Part shown: positions 28,970-37,520 of the stretch, one piece after another
How the letters are laid out: each line of letters opens with the position of its first letter
How positions within the stretch are numbered: the stretch's first letter is position 1
From: Streptococcus mitis B6
GTDB taxonomy: Bacteria; Bacillota; Bacilli; Lactobacillales; Streptococcaceae
Assembly (NCBI RefSeq): GCF_000027165.1
Contig: NC_013853.1
Location: 992,001 to 1,056,000, forward strand
DNA length: 64,000 nucleotides
Direction: 5' to 3'
Position numbers and translations under genes: made by a program
The notes under the pieces: generated by a model
Told to the model about the DNA's origin: nothing
The model's database searches: none
Seen by the model: only the letters and a program-made list of their open reading frames with translations

Positions 28970-28975
28970 TATAAT
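28970..28975 (+). promoter_or_regulatory. Extended -10 promoter of the YkgJ-like gene
   Basis: TGG-TATAAT, an extended -10 element 31 bp before the ATG; no clear -35 box. Confidence 0.5.
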
Positions 28976-29006
28976 AGGGGAAAGTAATTAGAATAAGAGA
29001 GAAACC

Positions 29007-29501
29007 ATGTCTAAAGAAATTGATATTGAGTACTACCACCAGCTAGCCTTGCAAAAGCAGAAGGAGCATCGCAAAGTTTTAGCAAATTTAAAGAAAAAGC
29101 CACCAAAAAATCTAGATAAGATAGCCCAGCAGATTCACGAGGAAGTCTTTGCAGAGATTGATTGTACGGCCTGTGCTAACTGTTGCAAGACATTGGGGCC
29201 TGACTTTAAGGAAGCAGACATCACTCGTATTGCTAAGTACTTTAAGATGAAATTACCAGCTTTTGAAGCGGAGTTTCTGCAGGTAGATGAAGATGGTGAT
29301 AAGGTTTTTAAATCCATGCCTTGTCCCTTTCTAGGAGGAGATAATCTCTGTTCCATCTATGAAGTTCGTCCCAAGGCCTGCCGAGAATTTCCTCATACAG
29401 ACCGCAAAAAGATCCATCAAATCAACCATTTGACGATTAAGAATACTTTGACCTGTCCGGCAGCCTACCTCTTTGTTGAGAAATTAAAGGATAAGTTGTA
29501 G
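29007..29501 (+). CDS. YkgJ-family cysteine-cluster protein
   Basis: 164 residues. Eight-cysteine pattern of the zinc- or iron-chelating YkgJ/CxxCxxCC family: CTACANCCK near residue 54, CPFL and CSIY near 105-115, CREFPH near 125 and TCPAAY near 150. The N-terminal 45 residues are a charged helical extension. The biochemical role of the family is unknown; cluster binding is predicted. Own promoter, single gene. Confidence 0.85.
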   Translation: MSKEIDIEYYHQLALQKQKEHRKVLANLKKKPPKNLDKIAQQIHEEVFAEIDCTACANCCKTLGPDFKEADITRIAKYFKMKLPAFEAEFLQVDEDGDKVFKSMPCPFLGGDNLCSIYEVRPKACREFPHTDRKKIHQINHLTIKNTLTCPAAYLFVEKLKDKL

Positions 29502-29558
29502 AGATTTAAAGGATAAAAAATCTCTAATAATAAGTAGTAATATGAAGGGAGTACTCCT

Positions 29559-30098
29559 GTGCCTAGACCGAAAACAAAAGAGGAGCTAATGCTGGCCTCT
29601 AAGGAAAACTATGAAAAGCTCAATCGTTTCATCTCCCAACTAAGTGAAGATGAGCTACAGACTCCATTTGATTTTTCAAGAGACCTAAAGAAAAAAGAAG
29701 CTCACTGGAAAAGGGATAAAAATCTACGGGATGTCTTGATCCATCTTTATGAATGGCAGCAGTTACTTTTGACTTGGGTACATTCTAATCAAGAAGGTCA
29801 CGAAAGACCTTTTCTCCCTGCACCTTATACTTGGAAAACTTATGGAGAAATGAATGTCGCTTTTTGGAAGAAGCACCAGAAAACGTCCTTAGAAGAAGCG
29901 ACTAGACTCCTAGAACAATCACATAGGGAGGTTTTAGAGTTGATAGAAGTTTTTAGCAATGACGAACTCTTTACCAAAGGTATCTATAAGTGGACGGGAG
30001 GAACAAGTCTAGGTTCCTACTTTGTTAGTAGCACGTCAAGCCACTATGATTGGGCTACGAAAAAGCTCAAGGTTCATCGGAAGAATTGTAAGGGATAG
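29559..30098 (+). CDS. ClbS/DfsB-family four-helix bundle protein
   Basis: 179 residues from a GTG start at 29559 with an AAGGGAG ribosome site. The MPRPKTKEELM N-terminus, LRDVLIHLYEWQQLLLTWV and the PYTWKTYGEMN and GGTSLGSYFVSSTSSHYDWA blocks are typical of the DinB-like ClbS/DfsB group. One member, ClbS, is a cyclopropane hydrolase protecting against colibactin; most members, including streptococcal ones, have no known substrate. Ends before a strong terminator. Confidence 0.8.
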   Translation: MPRPKTKEELMLASKENYEKLNRFISQLSEDELQTPFDFSRDLKKKEAHWKRDKNLRDVLIHLYEWQQLLLTWVHSNQEGHERPFLPAPYTWKTYGEMNVAFWKKHQKTSLEEATRLLEQSHREVLELIEVFSNDELFTKGIYKWTGGTSLGSYFVSSTSSHYDWATKKLKVHRKNCKG

Positions 30099-30149
30099 AT
30101 GGCCTATTTGAAATGGCAAGAATGTGTTCTTTTAAAAGTAAGATAAGAT

Positions 30150-30181
30150 TAAAAGGGCTATCAAGTGATGTAGCCCTTTTG
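30150..30181. terminator. Bidirectional terminator between DfsB-like gene and dhaQ
   Basis: AAAAGGGCTA and TAGCCCTTTT arms around a 10-base loop; serves both converging genes. Confidence 0.8.
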
Positions 30182-30196
30182 AGTTATACAAGCAAA

Positions 30197-31186
30197 TTAC
30201 CATGCAAAAGCTGTCGTTGGAGCATTGAGCGCTTCTAACCACTGTTTATTTTTTACGGGGCAAAGAGTTACGGATATACCTGCCATATCTAGACTGCTCA
30301 TAAATGTTCCTGATTTTATAAAGGTAATAGTGACTCCTTCAATTTCTAAGAGTTGAAGGAGATCATTGATAAATATACCCATTTCTAGGTTGGTAGTAGT
30401 GCCTAGATTATTTACAAGCAATATAAATTGATCACCTTTTTTCCAATGATAGTGCAATCTTAATTTACTTATAATTTCATTTGCAAGGATTTCCGATGAT
30501 TGGAATGGGACGATACGATATCCTTCTTCGCCATGTATCCCAATACCATAAGAAATATTTCTTTCTTCCAAGTTAAATAGTGGAAGGGTGGCTTGGGGGA
30601 GACTAGCAGATTTGGTTGCAAAGCCAATTGTTGCGATTTCGGGAGCAAGCTGATGACCTAAATCAGTTAGTTGCTCGATGTCGGCACCATTTTGAGCTGC
30701 ATATCCTAGGATTTTATGAAGTAAGATTGTCCCTGCAAGCCCTCTTCCTCTAATTTGAAATCTATTGTGAGGTTCAATTGAAATATCGTCGTGTGCTAGA
30801 CTATAGCCGACCTTAATTCCTTCTTGTCTAGCAGTGTTAATGGCCGAACTAAATTCTTTGATGTCTGCTTCGAAATTTTTTACAATGATGAAGACACCGT
30901 GACCATTGTTTAAAAAACGAATGGACTCTAAGATTTCAGTTCTTGTAGGAGGAGTAAATAATTGGCCATAGATAGCAGCAGTAAGCATTCCTTCTCCCAC
31001 ATATCCAATATGCGCAGGTTCGTGACCAGAACCTCCACCCGCCAATATTGGAACCTGATGAGGATTGCGATTTTTTTGATAGACTAAAGGTAAGGTAGGG
31101 TGTTTTTCTAATTCAGGATGACTGCTGACAGTTGCTGAAATGTAACTTGAAATAATTTTCTGTTTATGATTTGAAATGAATGTCAT
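30197..31186 (-). CDS. dhaQ: DhaK paralogue, probable co-activator DhaQ
   Basis: 329 residues. Same length and fold as DhaK, with GGGSGHEPAHIGYVGEGML and the GIHGEEG loop carrying the histidine that binds dihydroxyacetone covalently. Clearly diverged from the DhaK at 31867 (RFQIRGRGLAGTIL for the catalytic-side segment). Paired with a TetR-family dhaS, as in Lactococcus lactis, where DhaQ with bound dihydroxyacetone activates DhaS. It overlaps dhaS by 4 bp. I therefore favour the regulatory role over a second kinase subunit. Confidence 0.82.
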   Translation of the reverse strand: MTFISNHKQKIISSYISATVSSHPELEKHPTLPLVYQKNRNPHQVPILAGGGSGHEPAHIGYVGEGMLTAAIYGQLFTPPTRTEILESIRFLNNGHGVFIIVKNFEADIKEFSSAINTARQEGIKVGYSLAHDDISIEPHNRFQIRGRGLAGTILLHKILGYAAQNGADIEQLTDLGHQLAPEIATIGFATKSASLPQATLPLFNLEERNISYGIGIHGEEGYRIVPFQSSEILANEIISKLRLHYHWKKGDQFILLVNNLGTTTNLEMGIFINDLLQLLEIEGVTITFIKSGTFMSSLDMAGISVTLCPVKNKQWLEALNAPTTAFAW

Positions 31187-31713
31187 TGTGGTCTCTTTCC
31201 AATAATTGTCATGATTAGAAAGTCTGGTTGTGGAACTGGACTTTTTTTATTGACGTAAGCTTTTACGATTTCTGCTAGAGCATGTGAATGATAGTCTAAC
31301 AAAAAACAAGTATAAGCAGATGAATCGATATCAATCTGACCGTATTCTCTTAAAATTTTTGATACAAGCAAGCGACAGTAGCTGATAAAGTGGTCATAGA
31401 AGTTATTTTGCCCTTGAATATCAAAAAGTTGAATATAAAAGTCACGCTCTTGTTCGAAATAAAAAAATAATTCTTGTAATAGTTTTTGGCCCGAAATGAA
31501 GTCCAAGTTATTGGTGATATACTCGGTTAAGTCAGTTTCAAATATCCAGTCTAGCAGTTCATATTTGTCAAGAAAGTGATTATAAAAGGTCTGTCTACGA
31601 ATGCCAGCTGATTCCATGATATCTACAATAGAGATTTTATCAAATTCTCTAGTAGCTAATAGGTCTCTAAATGCCTTGGCAATACGTTTTTTTGTAATAA
31701 GTGATGATGCCAT
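31183..31713 (-). CDS. dhaS: TetR-family activator DhaS
   Basis: 176 residues. N-terminal TetR helix-turn-helix (KISIVDIMESAGIRRQTFYNHFLDKYELLDWIF, about residues 25-57), then a helical ligand/partner domain without a typical TetR drug pocket. DhaS with DhaQ switches on dhaKLM in response to dihydroxyacetone. Its gene is divergent from dhaK, with a matching operator between them at 31776-31797. Confidence 0.85.
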   Translation of the reverse strand: MASSLITKKRIAKAFRDLLATREFDKISIVDIMESAGIRRQTFYNHFLDKYELLDWIFETDLTEYITNNLDFISGQKLLQELFFYFEQERDFYIQLFDIQGQNNFYDHFISYCRLLVSKILREYGQIDIDSSAYTCFLLDYHSHALAEIVKAYVNKKSPVPQPDFLIMTIIGKRPQ

Positions 31714-31775
31714 AGGAAACCTTTCTTTTACTTACTTCATTTTACCAAAAAAATGTTTTAAACGGGTTTAAAAGG

Positions 31776-31797
31776 GGACAAATAATAGAATCTGTCC
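31776..31797. promoter_or_regulatory. DhaS operator
   Basis: GGACAAAT-N6-ATCTGTCC inverted repeat. It has the same layout as the lactococcal DhaS site (GGACACAT-N6-ATTTGTCC) and lies just upstream of the weak dhaK -35 region, as expected for an activator site. Confidence 0.75.
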
Positions 31798-31821
31798 CTT
31801 ATCAGCCAGCGATAAAAAATA

Positions 31822-31840
31822 TATAATGAAAGCGAAAACA
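31822..31840 (+). promoter_or_regulatory. dhaK -10 box with overlapping cre-like site
   Basis: TATAAT at 31822-31827 without a good -35 box; TGAAAGCGAAAACA at 31827-31840 matches cre at all but one position. Points to DhaS activation and CcpA repression. Confidence 0.6.
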
Positions 31841-31866
31841 AAGGTACATGCCGAAAGGAGTTTCTC

Positions 31867-32856
31867 ATGAAAAAAATTATAAATGAACCGACACAAGTTG
31901 TTGATGAAATGTTGCAGGGATTGTCATTCATGCATGATGACTTGGTAGAACGCTTAGATGGTTTTGATGTCATCGTTAGAAAGGCAGAAAAGACAGGAAA
32001 AGTTGGACTCATTTCAGGTGGAGGTTCAGGACATGAACCAAGTCATGCTGGATTTGTAGGAGATGGAATGTTGTCTGCTGCCATTTGTGGAGCAGTCTTC
32101 ACTTCACCTACTCCGGACCAAATTTTAGAAGCCATTAAGGCGGCTGATGAAGGGGCTGGAGTTTTCATGGTCATCAAGAACTATTCTGGTGACATTATGA
32201 ACTTTGAAATTGCACAAGAACTTGCTGAAATGGAAGGTATTGATGTAGCAAGTGTTGTGGTTGATGATGATATCGCTGTTGAAAATAGTCTCTATACCCA
32301 AGGCCGTCGAGGTGTTGCAGGTACTATTTTAGTCCATAAAATTTTGGGTGATGCGGCTCGTTCTGGTAAATCATTATCTGAAATGAAGGACTTAGCCGAT
32401 AAACTTGTCTTAGAAATAAAAACAATTGGGCTGGCCTTGTCTGGAGCAACCGTTCCTGAAGTTGGGAAACCAGGATTTGTTCTAGAAGATGATGAATTTG
32501 AATATGGTGTTGGTATTCACGGTGAACCCGGATATAAAAAAGAGAAAATGCAACGTTCTGCACAATTGGCGTTAGAATTGGTTGAAAAACTATCTGAAGG
32601 TTTCCAACTTAAGGCTGGTGAACGCTATGGCCTTCTCATTAATGGTTTAGGAAGCACTCCTCTTATGGAACAATACGTATTTGCAAATGATGTGGCTAAA
32701 TTACTCCATGGAAAAGGTGTTGAGTTGGCATTTAAGAAAATTGGAAACTATATGACCTCAATCGATATGGCTGGTTTGTCATTAACATTGATTCGATTGG
32801 CAGATGATGAGTGGTTGGATGCTCTAAATGCGCCTATTACTACGCCAGCTTGGTAA
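31867..32856 (+). CDS. dhaK: PTS-dependent dihydroxyacetone kinase, DhaK subunit
   Basis: 329 residues. Binds dihydroxyacetone through the histidine of GVGIHGEPGYKKE near residue 217; GGGSGHEPSHAGFVGDGML near residue 50 is the family signature. Works with DhaL-ADP and DhaM, taking phosphate ultimately from PEP through HPr (26871). Product is dihydroxyacetone phosphate, the same triose made by LacD. AAAGGAG ribosome site. First gene of dhaKLM. Confidence 0.93.
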   Translation: MKKIINEPTQVVDEMLQGLSFMHDDLVERLDGFDVIVRKAEKTGKVGLISGGGSGHEPSHAGFVGDGMLSAAICGAVFTSPTPDQILEAIKAADEGAGVFMVIKNYSGDIMNFEIAQELAEMEGIDVASVVVDDDIAVENSLYTQGRRGVAGTILVHKILGDAARSGKSLSEMKDLADKLVLEIKTIGLALSGATVPEVGKPGFVLEDDEFEYGVGIHGEPGYKKEKMQRSAQLALELVEKLSEGFQLKAGERYGLLINGLGSTPLMEQYVFANDVAKLLHGKGVELAFKKIGNYMTSIDMAGLSLTLIRLADDEWLDALNAPITTPAW

Positions 32857-32877
32857 AACTCAAGGAGGAAATGTCGC

Positions 32878-33453
32878 ATGAATGTTGAACAAGCTCTTGA
32901 ATGGATGAAGCTTTTTAATGAAAAGATTCAAGAACAGAAAGATTACCTTAGTGAGTTAGACACTCCTATAGGGGATGGAGACCACGGTGGAAATATGGCG
33001 CGTGGAATGGCTGCAGTTATGGAAAACTTAGAAGGAAAGCAATTTGAGACCAGCAGTGATGTTTTTAAACTTGTCTCAATGCAACTACTGAGTAAGGTAG
33101 GCGGTGCTTCTGGTCCCTTGTATGGCTCTGCTTTTATGGGCATGGCCAAGGCTGATTCTAATTCGAAAATAGAGGAAATCTTACAAAGTGGTTTGGATAT
33201 GATTGTCAAACGTGGGAAAGCAGAAGTTGGAGAAAAGACAATGCTTGACGTTTGGACTCCTGTTATTGCTGCTTTGTCTGCAGGCCAATTGACTCAAGAG
33301 GTTATTGATAAGCTAGTGAATGCTACCAAAGATTTACTTGCAACTAAAGGAAGGGCATCTTATGTAGGAGAACGTTCTCTTGGACATATTGATCCTGGAT
33401 CATTTTCATCAGGATTACTCTTTACTGCTCTTTTAGAAACTGGGGTGGTTTAA
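32878..33453 (+). CDS. dhaL: Dihydroxyacetone kinase ADP-binding subunit DhaL
   Basis: 191 residues. Magnesium-ADP-binding DTPIGDGDHGGNMARG segment (residues 26-41) with the conserved aspartates, GGASGPLYGSAF near residue 80, and C-terminal RASYVGERSLGHIDPGS. Shuttles phosphate from DhaM to dihydroxyacetone on DhaK. AAGGAGG ribosome site. The last base of its stop overlaps the dhaM start. Confidence 0.93.
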   Translation: MNVEQALEWMKLFNEKIQEQKDYLSELDTPIGDGDHGGNMARGMAAVMENLEGKQFETSSDVFKLVSMQLLSKVGGASGPLYGSAFMGMAKADSNSKIEEILQSGLDMIVKRGKAEVGEKTMLDVWTPVIAALSAGQLTQEVIDKLVNATKDLLATKGRASYVGERSLGHIDPGSFSSGLLFTALLETGVV

Positions 33454-33826
33454 TGGGAAGTATTGGTCTTGTTATCGTTTCACATTCTAAACACATTGCA
33501 CAAGGTGTCGTTGAACTGATTAGTGAAGTAGCTAAAGATATTCCGATTACTTATGTAGGAGGAACCGAAGATGGAGGAATTGGAACGAGTTTTGATCAAG
33601 TAGATAGGGTTGTTTCCGAAAATCCAGCAGATACTTTATTAGCTTTTTTGACCTAGGTTCTGCTAAAATGAACTTAGAAATGGTGGCTGATTTCAGTGAT
33701 AAAAGTATCATGATCAATAGGGTTCCAATTGTAGAAGGTGCCTATACTGCAGCTGCTCTTCTTCAGGCTGGTGCAGAACTGTCAGTTATTCAAACACAGT
33801 TGTCGGAGCTTGAAATCAATAAATAA
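33453..33826 (+). pseudogene. dhaM: Dihydroxyacetone kinase phosphotransfer subunit DhaM, frameshifted
   Basis: EIIA-Man-like domain with phosphohistidine region VSHSKHIAQG near residue 12. The ATG frame ends after 67 residues at a TAG (33654-33656). A six-T run at 33644-33649 precedes it; one extra T restores the frame through LGSAKMNLEMVADF and QAGAELSVIQTQL to a TAA ending at 33826, giving the usual 124 residues. Without DhaM the kinase has no phosphate donor. Either a genuine phase-off mutation or a homopolymer sequencing error. Confidence 0.85.
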
Positions 33827-33908
33827 GGAATCATCCTATCATTTCTTTTATAGGTGAGTTATTGATTATCTCAACTATCAAATTTTAAGTAGATTATTAC
33901 AAAATCAG

Positions 33909-33938
33909 AAAGGGATTGCTTGCGCAGTTCCTTTTTAT
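33909..33938 (+). terminator. Terminator of dhaKLM
   Basis: AAAGGGATTGC (33909-33919) pairs with GCAGTTCCTTT (33924-33934) allowing G-U pairs, followed by TTATTTT. Confidence 0.7.
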
Positions 33939-33940
33939 TT

Positions 33941-34317
33941 TAACAGGAGTAAAGCTATAGTGTTTCTAAATTGTGAATCAATCAAAACTGATTGGGATGG
34001 GACTATTCTAGCTTTAGAATTCTTTAAAAATTAAAATTTAAGGCAATCAATGACTTAGAATAGTGCAAAAACATCTATTTTATAGGAATTCTAGGTTTAG
34101 AATTGCATAGATATTTATGAAGTTAGGATATTCGATAGATAGAATTGTTCTATTCTGAAAGATTTTGACAATCAAAAGTCTAGAAGAGTGATTTATAAGT
34201 ATACTTGTAGCCTTTAGTTGCGATAATTGTATGTCAAATAGATGGAATAAATTGGTATGGCTTTCTTACTTTATGCTATAATATTCATAATTCTTTTCAG
34301 AAAGGAAAACTCTCAAA
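33941..34317. other. Non-coding gap with repeated TTCTAG-TTTAGAA motifs
   Basis: About 375 bases without a supported gene. TTCTAGCTTTAGAA (34006-34019) and TTCTAGGTTTAGAA (34088-34101) recur, with ACTATTCTA / TAGAATAGT inverted copies around them, as in a decayed miniature repeat. The end holds an extended -10 TGC-TATAAT (34274-34282) for the next gene. Confidence 0.4.
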
Positions 34318-35010
34318 TTGTCCTACAAATTTCTACTCTTCGATCTCGACCACACTCTTCTTGATTTTGATGCTGCTGAGGATGTGGCTTTGACGCAACT
34401 TCTAAAAGAAGAAGGGGGTACAGATATTCAGGCTTATAAAGACTATTATGTTCCTATGAACAAGGCTCTATGGAAGGACTTAGAGCAAAAGAAAATTAGT
34501 AAACAAGAGCTGGTTAACACGCGCTTTTCTCGTTTATTTGCTCATTTTGGACAGGAAAAAGACGGTAGTTTTCTAGCCCAGCGTTACCAATTTTACCTCG
34601 CTCAGCAGGGGCAAACGATTTCGGGTGCTCATGAACTTTTGGACAGCCTCATCGAGCGTGATTATGAGCTATATGCTGCGACAAATGGTATTACTGCCAT
34701 TCAGACAGGGCGCTTGGCTCAATCGGGTCTGGCACCTTATTTCAATCAAGTCTTTATCTCTGAACAGTTGCAAACACAAAAGCCTGATGCTCTCTTTTAT
34801 GAAAAGATTGGCCAACAGATTGCAGGTTTTAGTAAAGAAAAGACGCTGATGATTGGAGATTCTCTAACCGCCGACATTCAAGGCGGCAATAATGCTGGGA
34901 TTGACACGATTTGGTACAATCCTCATCAACTCGAAAATCCCACACAAGCCCAGCCAACCTACGAAGTCCATTCTTACCGAGACTTGCTGGATTGTTTAGA
35001 TAAACTGTAA
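34318..35010 (+). CDS. HAD-superfamily phosphatase (YjjG-like)
   Basis: 230 residues from a TTG start at 34318 with an AAAGGAAA ribosome site. HAD motifs: [11 protein letters not shown] (motif I, nucleophile Asp), TNG (motif II), [11 protein letters not shown] lysine (motif III) and [13 protein letters not shown] (motif IV). The YjjG/YfnB subgroup removes phosphate from noncanonical nucleotides; the adjoining ung and mutX genes fit a DNA-precursor housekeeping role. Terminator and ung promoter follow directly. Confidence 0.85.
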   Translation: MSYKFLLFDLDHTLLDFDAAEDVALTQLLKEEGGTDIQAYKDYYVPMNKALWKDLEQKKISKQELVNTRFSRLFAHFGQEKDGSFLAQRYQFYLAQQGQTISGAHELLDSLIERDYELYAATNGITAIQTGRLAQSGLAPYFNQVFISEQLQTQKPDALFYEKIGQQIAGFSKEKTLMIGDSLTADIQGGNNAGIDTIWYNPHQLENPTQAQPTYEVHSYRDLLDCLDKL

Positions 35011-35043
35011 AAAGTGGTTTAGACAGCCACTTTTTGCTATAAT
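35009..35043 (+). terminator. Terminator followed by ung promoter
   Basis: AAAAAGTGG / CCACTTTTT hairpin (35009-35035); the T run leads into an extended -10 TGC-TATAAT (35038-35043). Confidence 0.65.
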
Positions 35044-35071
35044 AGAGGCAGTAAAAATGAAGGAGTCGGCT

Positions 35072-35725
35072 ATGGAACATTCGTCTTGGCATGCTTTGAT
35101 TAAGGAGCAATTACCTGAGGGTTATTTCGGGAAAATCAATCAGTTTATGAATCAGGTCTATGCTCAGGGGACTATTTATCCACCCAAGGAAAAGGTTTTT
35201 CAGGCTCTCTTGACAACACCGCTTGAAGAAGTTAAGGTGGTGATTCTAGGGCAAGATCCCTATCACGGGCCAGGTCAAGCGCAGGGCTTGAGTTTTTCTG
35301 TACCTGACTCTATTCCAGCTCCGCCATCCTTGCAAAATATCTTGAAAGAATTGTCAGATGATATCGGGGTCAAGAAATCTCATGATTTGACAGCTTGGGC
35401 TGAGCAAGGAGTCTTGCTTCTTAATGCTTGTCTGACGGTTCCTGCTGGACAGGCCAATGGTCATGCTGGTCAGATATGGGAGCCTTTTACGGATGCTGTG
35501 ATTCAGGTGGTCAATCATCTAGATAGACCAGTTGTTTTTGTACTCTGGGGAGCTTATGCACGCAAGAAGAAGACCTTGGTTAGCAATCCTCATCACTTGA
35601 TTATCGAATCAGCCCATCCCAGTCCTTTGTCGGTTTATAGAGGATTTTGGGGTTCCAAGCCTTTTTCCAAGGCTAATGCATTCTTAAAAGAGACAGGACA
35701 AGAGCCAATCGATTGGCTTAGATAA
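35072..35725 (+). CDS. ung: Uracil-DNA glycosylase
   Basis: 217 residues from the ATG at 35072 (AAGGAG ribosome site; the ATG at 35057 is rejected because it precedes that site). Family 1 UDG blocks: water-activating [18 protein letters not shown] near residue 62, [17 protein letters not shown], and the DNA-intercalation loop [16 protein letters not shown]. Removes uracil from DNA. Followed 9 bp later by mutX. Confidence 0.96.
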   Translation: MEHSSWHALIKEQLPEGYFGKINQFMNQVYAQGTIYPPKEKVFQALLTTPLEEVKVVILGQDPYHGPGQAQGLSFSVPDSIPAPPSLQNILKELSDDIGVKKSHDLTAWAEQGVLLLNACLTVPAGQANGHAGQIWEPFTDAVIQVVNHLDRPVVFVLWGAYARKKKTLVSNPHHLIIESAHPSPLSVYRGFWGSKPFSKANAFLKETGQEPIDWLR

Positions 35726-35734
35726 GGAGAAAAT

Positions 35735-36199
35735 ATGCCTCAGTTAGCGACAATTTGCTACATTGATAACGGGAAAGAACTGCTCATGCTCCACCGTAAT
35801 AAGAAGCCAAATGATGTTCATGAAGGGAAATGGATTGGTGTGGGTGGTAAGCTAGAGAGAGGAGAGACCCCTCAGGAATGCGCGGCGCGTGAAATCCTCG
35901 AAGAGACAGGACTGAAAGCCAAGCCAGTTCTAAAAGGTGTTATCACTTTTCCTGAATTTACACCAGATTTAGACTGGTACACCTATGTTTTTAAGGTGAC
36001 AGAGTTTGAAGGGGACTTGATTGACTGCAATGAGGGGACGCTGGAATGGGTTCCCTATGATGAGGTTTTGAGTAAGCCGACTTGGGAAGGTGACCATACC
36101 TTTGTTGGGTGGCTTTTAGAGGATAAACCCTTCTTTTCAGCCAAGTTTGTTTATGATGGGGATAAATTGTTGGATACCCAAGTTGATTTCTATGAATAA
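35735..36199 (+). CDS. mutX: 8-oxo-dGTP diphosphatase MutX (Nudix)
   Basis: 154 residues. Complete Nudix box, G-x5-E-x7-REUxEExGU, running from GGKLERGE to REILEETGL near residues 38-58. Matches streptococcal MutX in length and in the TFPEFTPDLDWYTYVFKV strand. Hydrolyses oxidised dGTP, preventing A:T to C:G changes. This suits catalase-negative streptococci, many of which produce H2O2. Sits between ung and pyrC, 12 bp before the latter. Confidence 0.93.
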   Translation: MPQLATICYIDNGKELLMLHRNKKPNDVHEGKWIGVGGKLERGETPQECAAREILEETGLKAKPVLKGVITFPEFTPDLDWYTYVFKVTEFEGDLIDCNEGTLEWVPYDEVLSKPTWEGDHTFVGWLLEDKPFFSAKFVYDGDKLLDTQVDFYE

Positions 36200-36211
36200 A
36201 GGAGAAAGCAG

Positions 36212-37480
36212 ATGCTACTAATCAAAAATGGACGTGTAATGGATCCCAAGACTGGTTTGGATCAAGTGTGTGATGTCTTAGTTCAAGGTGGGAAAATTAT
36301 CAAAATTGCGTCTGAGATCACGGAAGAAGGAGCAGAGATAATTGATGCTAGTGGTCTTGTAGTTGCTCCTGGTTTGGTCGATATTCATGTTCATTTCCGT
36401 GAACCTGGTCAAACTCACAAGGAAGATATTCATACAGGTGCCCTAGCAGCTGCGGCAGGTGGTTTTACAACGGTTGTCATGATGGCTAATACTAGTCCAA
36501 CCATTTCGGATGTGGAGACTTTGCAAGAAGTTCTCCAGTCAGCTGCCAAAGAGAAGATCAATGTCAAGACGGTAGCGACCATTACTAAAAATTTTAATGG
36601 CCAAGACTTGACTGACTTCAAGGCACTCTTAGAAGCTGGTGCGGTTGGTTTCTCAGACGACGGTATCCCACTTGAAAGCAGTAAAGTAGTCAAGGAAGCC
36701 ATGGAGGAAGCCAAAAAGCTTAATACCTTTATTAGTCTTCATGAGGAAGATCCAGGTTTGAATGGGATTCTTGGCTTTAACGAAAATATTGCTAAAGAAC
36801 ATTTCCATATCTGCGGTGCGACTGGGGTGGCTGAGTATGCTATGATGGCGCGTGATGTCATGATTGCCTATGCAACCAAGGCCCATGTTCATATTCAGCA
36901 TTTGTCTAAGGAAGAGAGTGTTAAAGTAGTTGAGTTTGCTCAGGGGCTAGGTGCGCAAGTCACAGCAGAAGTAGCGCCACAGCATTTCTCTAAGACAGAA
37001 GCACTTCTTTTGACACAAGGAAGCAATGCCAAGATGAATCCGCCGCTTCGTTTGGAATCAGACCGTCGTGCTGTTATTGAAGGTCTCAAATCAGGCGTCA
37101 TCACAGTTATTGCGACGGACCACGCCCCTCACCATGCAGATGAGAAAAACGTTGAGGATATTACCAAAGCACCATCTGGTATGACTGGTTTGGAAACTTC
37201 TCTTTCCCTCGGTTTAACTTATTTGGTGGAAGCTGGTGAGTTGAGTTTGATGGAATTACTAGAAAAGACGACATACAACCCAGCCAAGCTTTACAATTTT
37301 GAAGCAGGTTACTTGGCTGAGAATGGTCCAGCGGACATCACTATTTTTGATGCTAAGGCTGACCGCCTTGTGGACTCCCATTTTGCTTCAAAAGCAGCTA
37401 ATTCACCATTCATCGGTGAAACCTTAAAAGGGCAGGTTAAATATACCATCTGTAAGGGACAAATTGTCTATCAAAACTAG
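36212..37480 (+). CDS. pyrC: Dihydroorotase
   Basis: 422 residues, class I (type II-like) amidohydrolase. Zinc ligands in [16 protein letters not shown] near residue 58, further histidines in the ISLHEED and [10 protein letters not shown] strands, and the catalytic aspartate in IATDHAPHH near residue 303. Cyclises carbamoyl aspartate to dihydroorotate in pyrimidine synthesis. AAAGGAGAAAG ribosome site. Grouped with ung and mutX, a conserved streptococcal order. Confidence 0.95.
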   Translation: MLLIKNGRVMDPKTGLDQVCDVLVQGGKIIKIASEITEEGAEIIDASGLVVAPGLVDIHVHFREPGQTHKEDIHTGALAAAAGGFTTVVMMANTSPTISDVETLQEVLQSAAKEKINVKTVATITKNFNGQDLTDFKALLEAGAVGFSDDGIPLESSKVVKEAMEEAKKLNTFISLHEEDPGLNGILGFNENIAKEHFHICGATGVAEYAMMARDVMIAYATKAHVHIQHLSKEESVKVVEFAQGLGAQVTAEVAPQHFSKTEALLLTQGSNAKMNPPLRLESDRRAVIEGLKSGVITVIATDHAPHHADEKNVEDITKAPSGMTGLETSLSLGLTYLVEAGELSLMELLEKTTYNPAKLYNFEAGYLAENGPADITIFDAKADRLVDSHFASKAANSPFIGETLKGQVKYTICKGQIVYQN

Positions 37481-37520
37481 ATGGAAGTCTGATCTGTAAA
37501 CAAAAAGATAGAGAGCCTAT

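Noticed and set aside
30197..31186. A second active DhaK kinase subunit
   Set aside because: Pairing with a TetR-type dhaS and lack of a second DhaL fit DhaQ better, though the histidine is kept.
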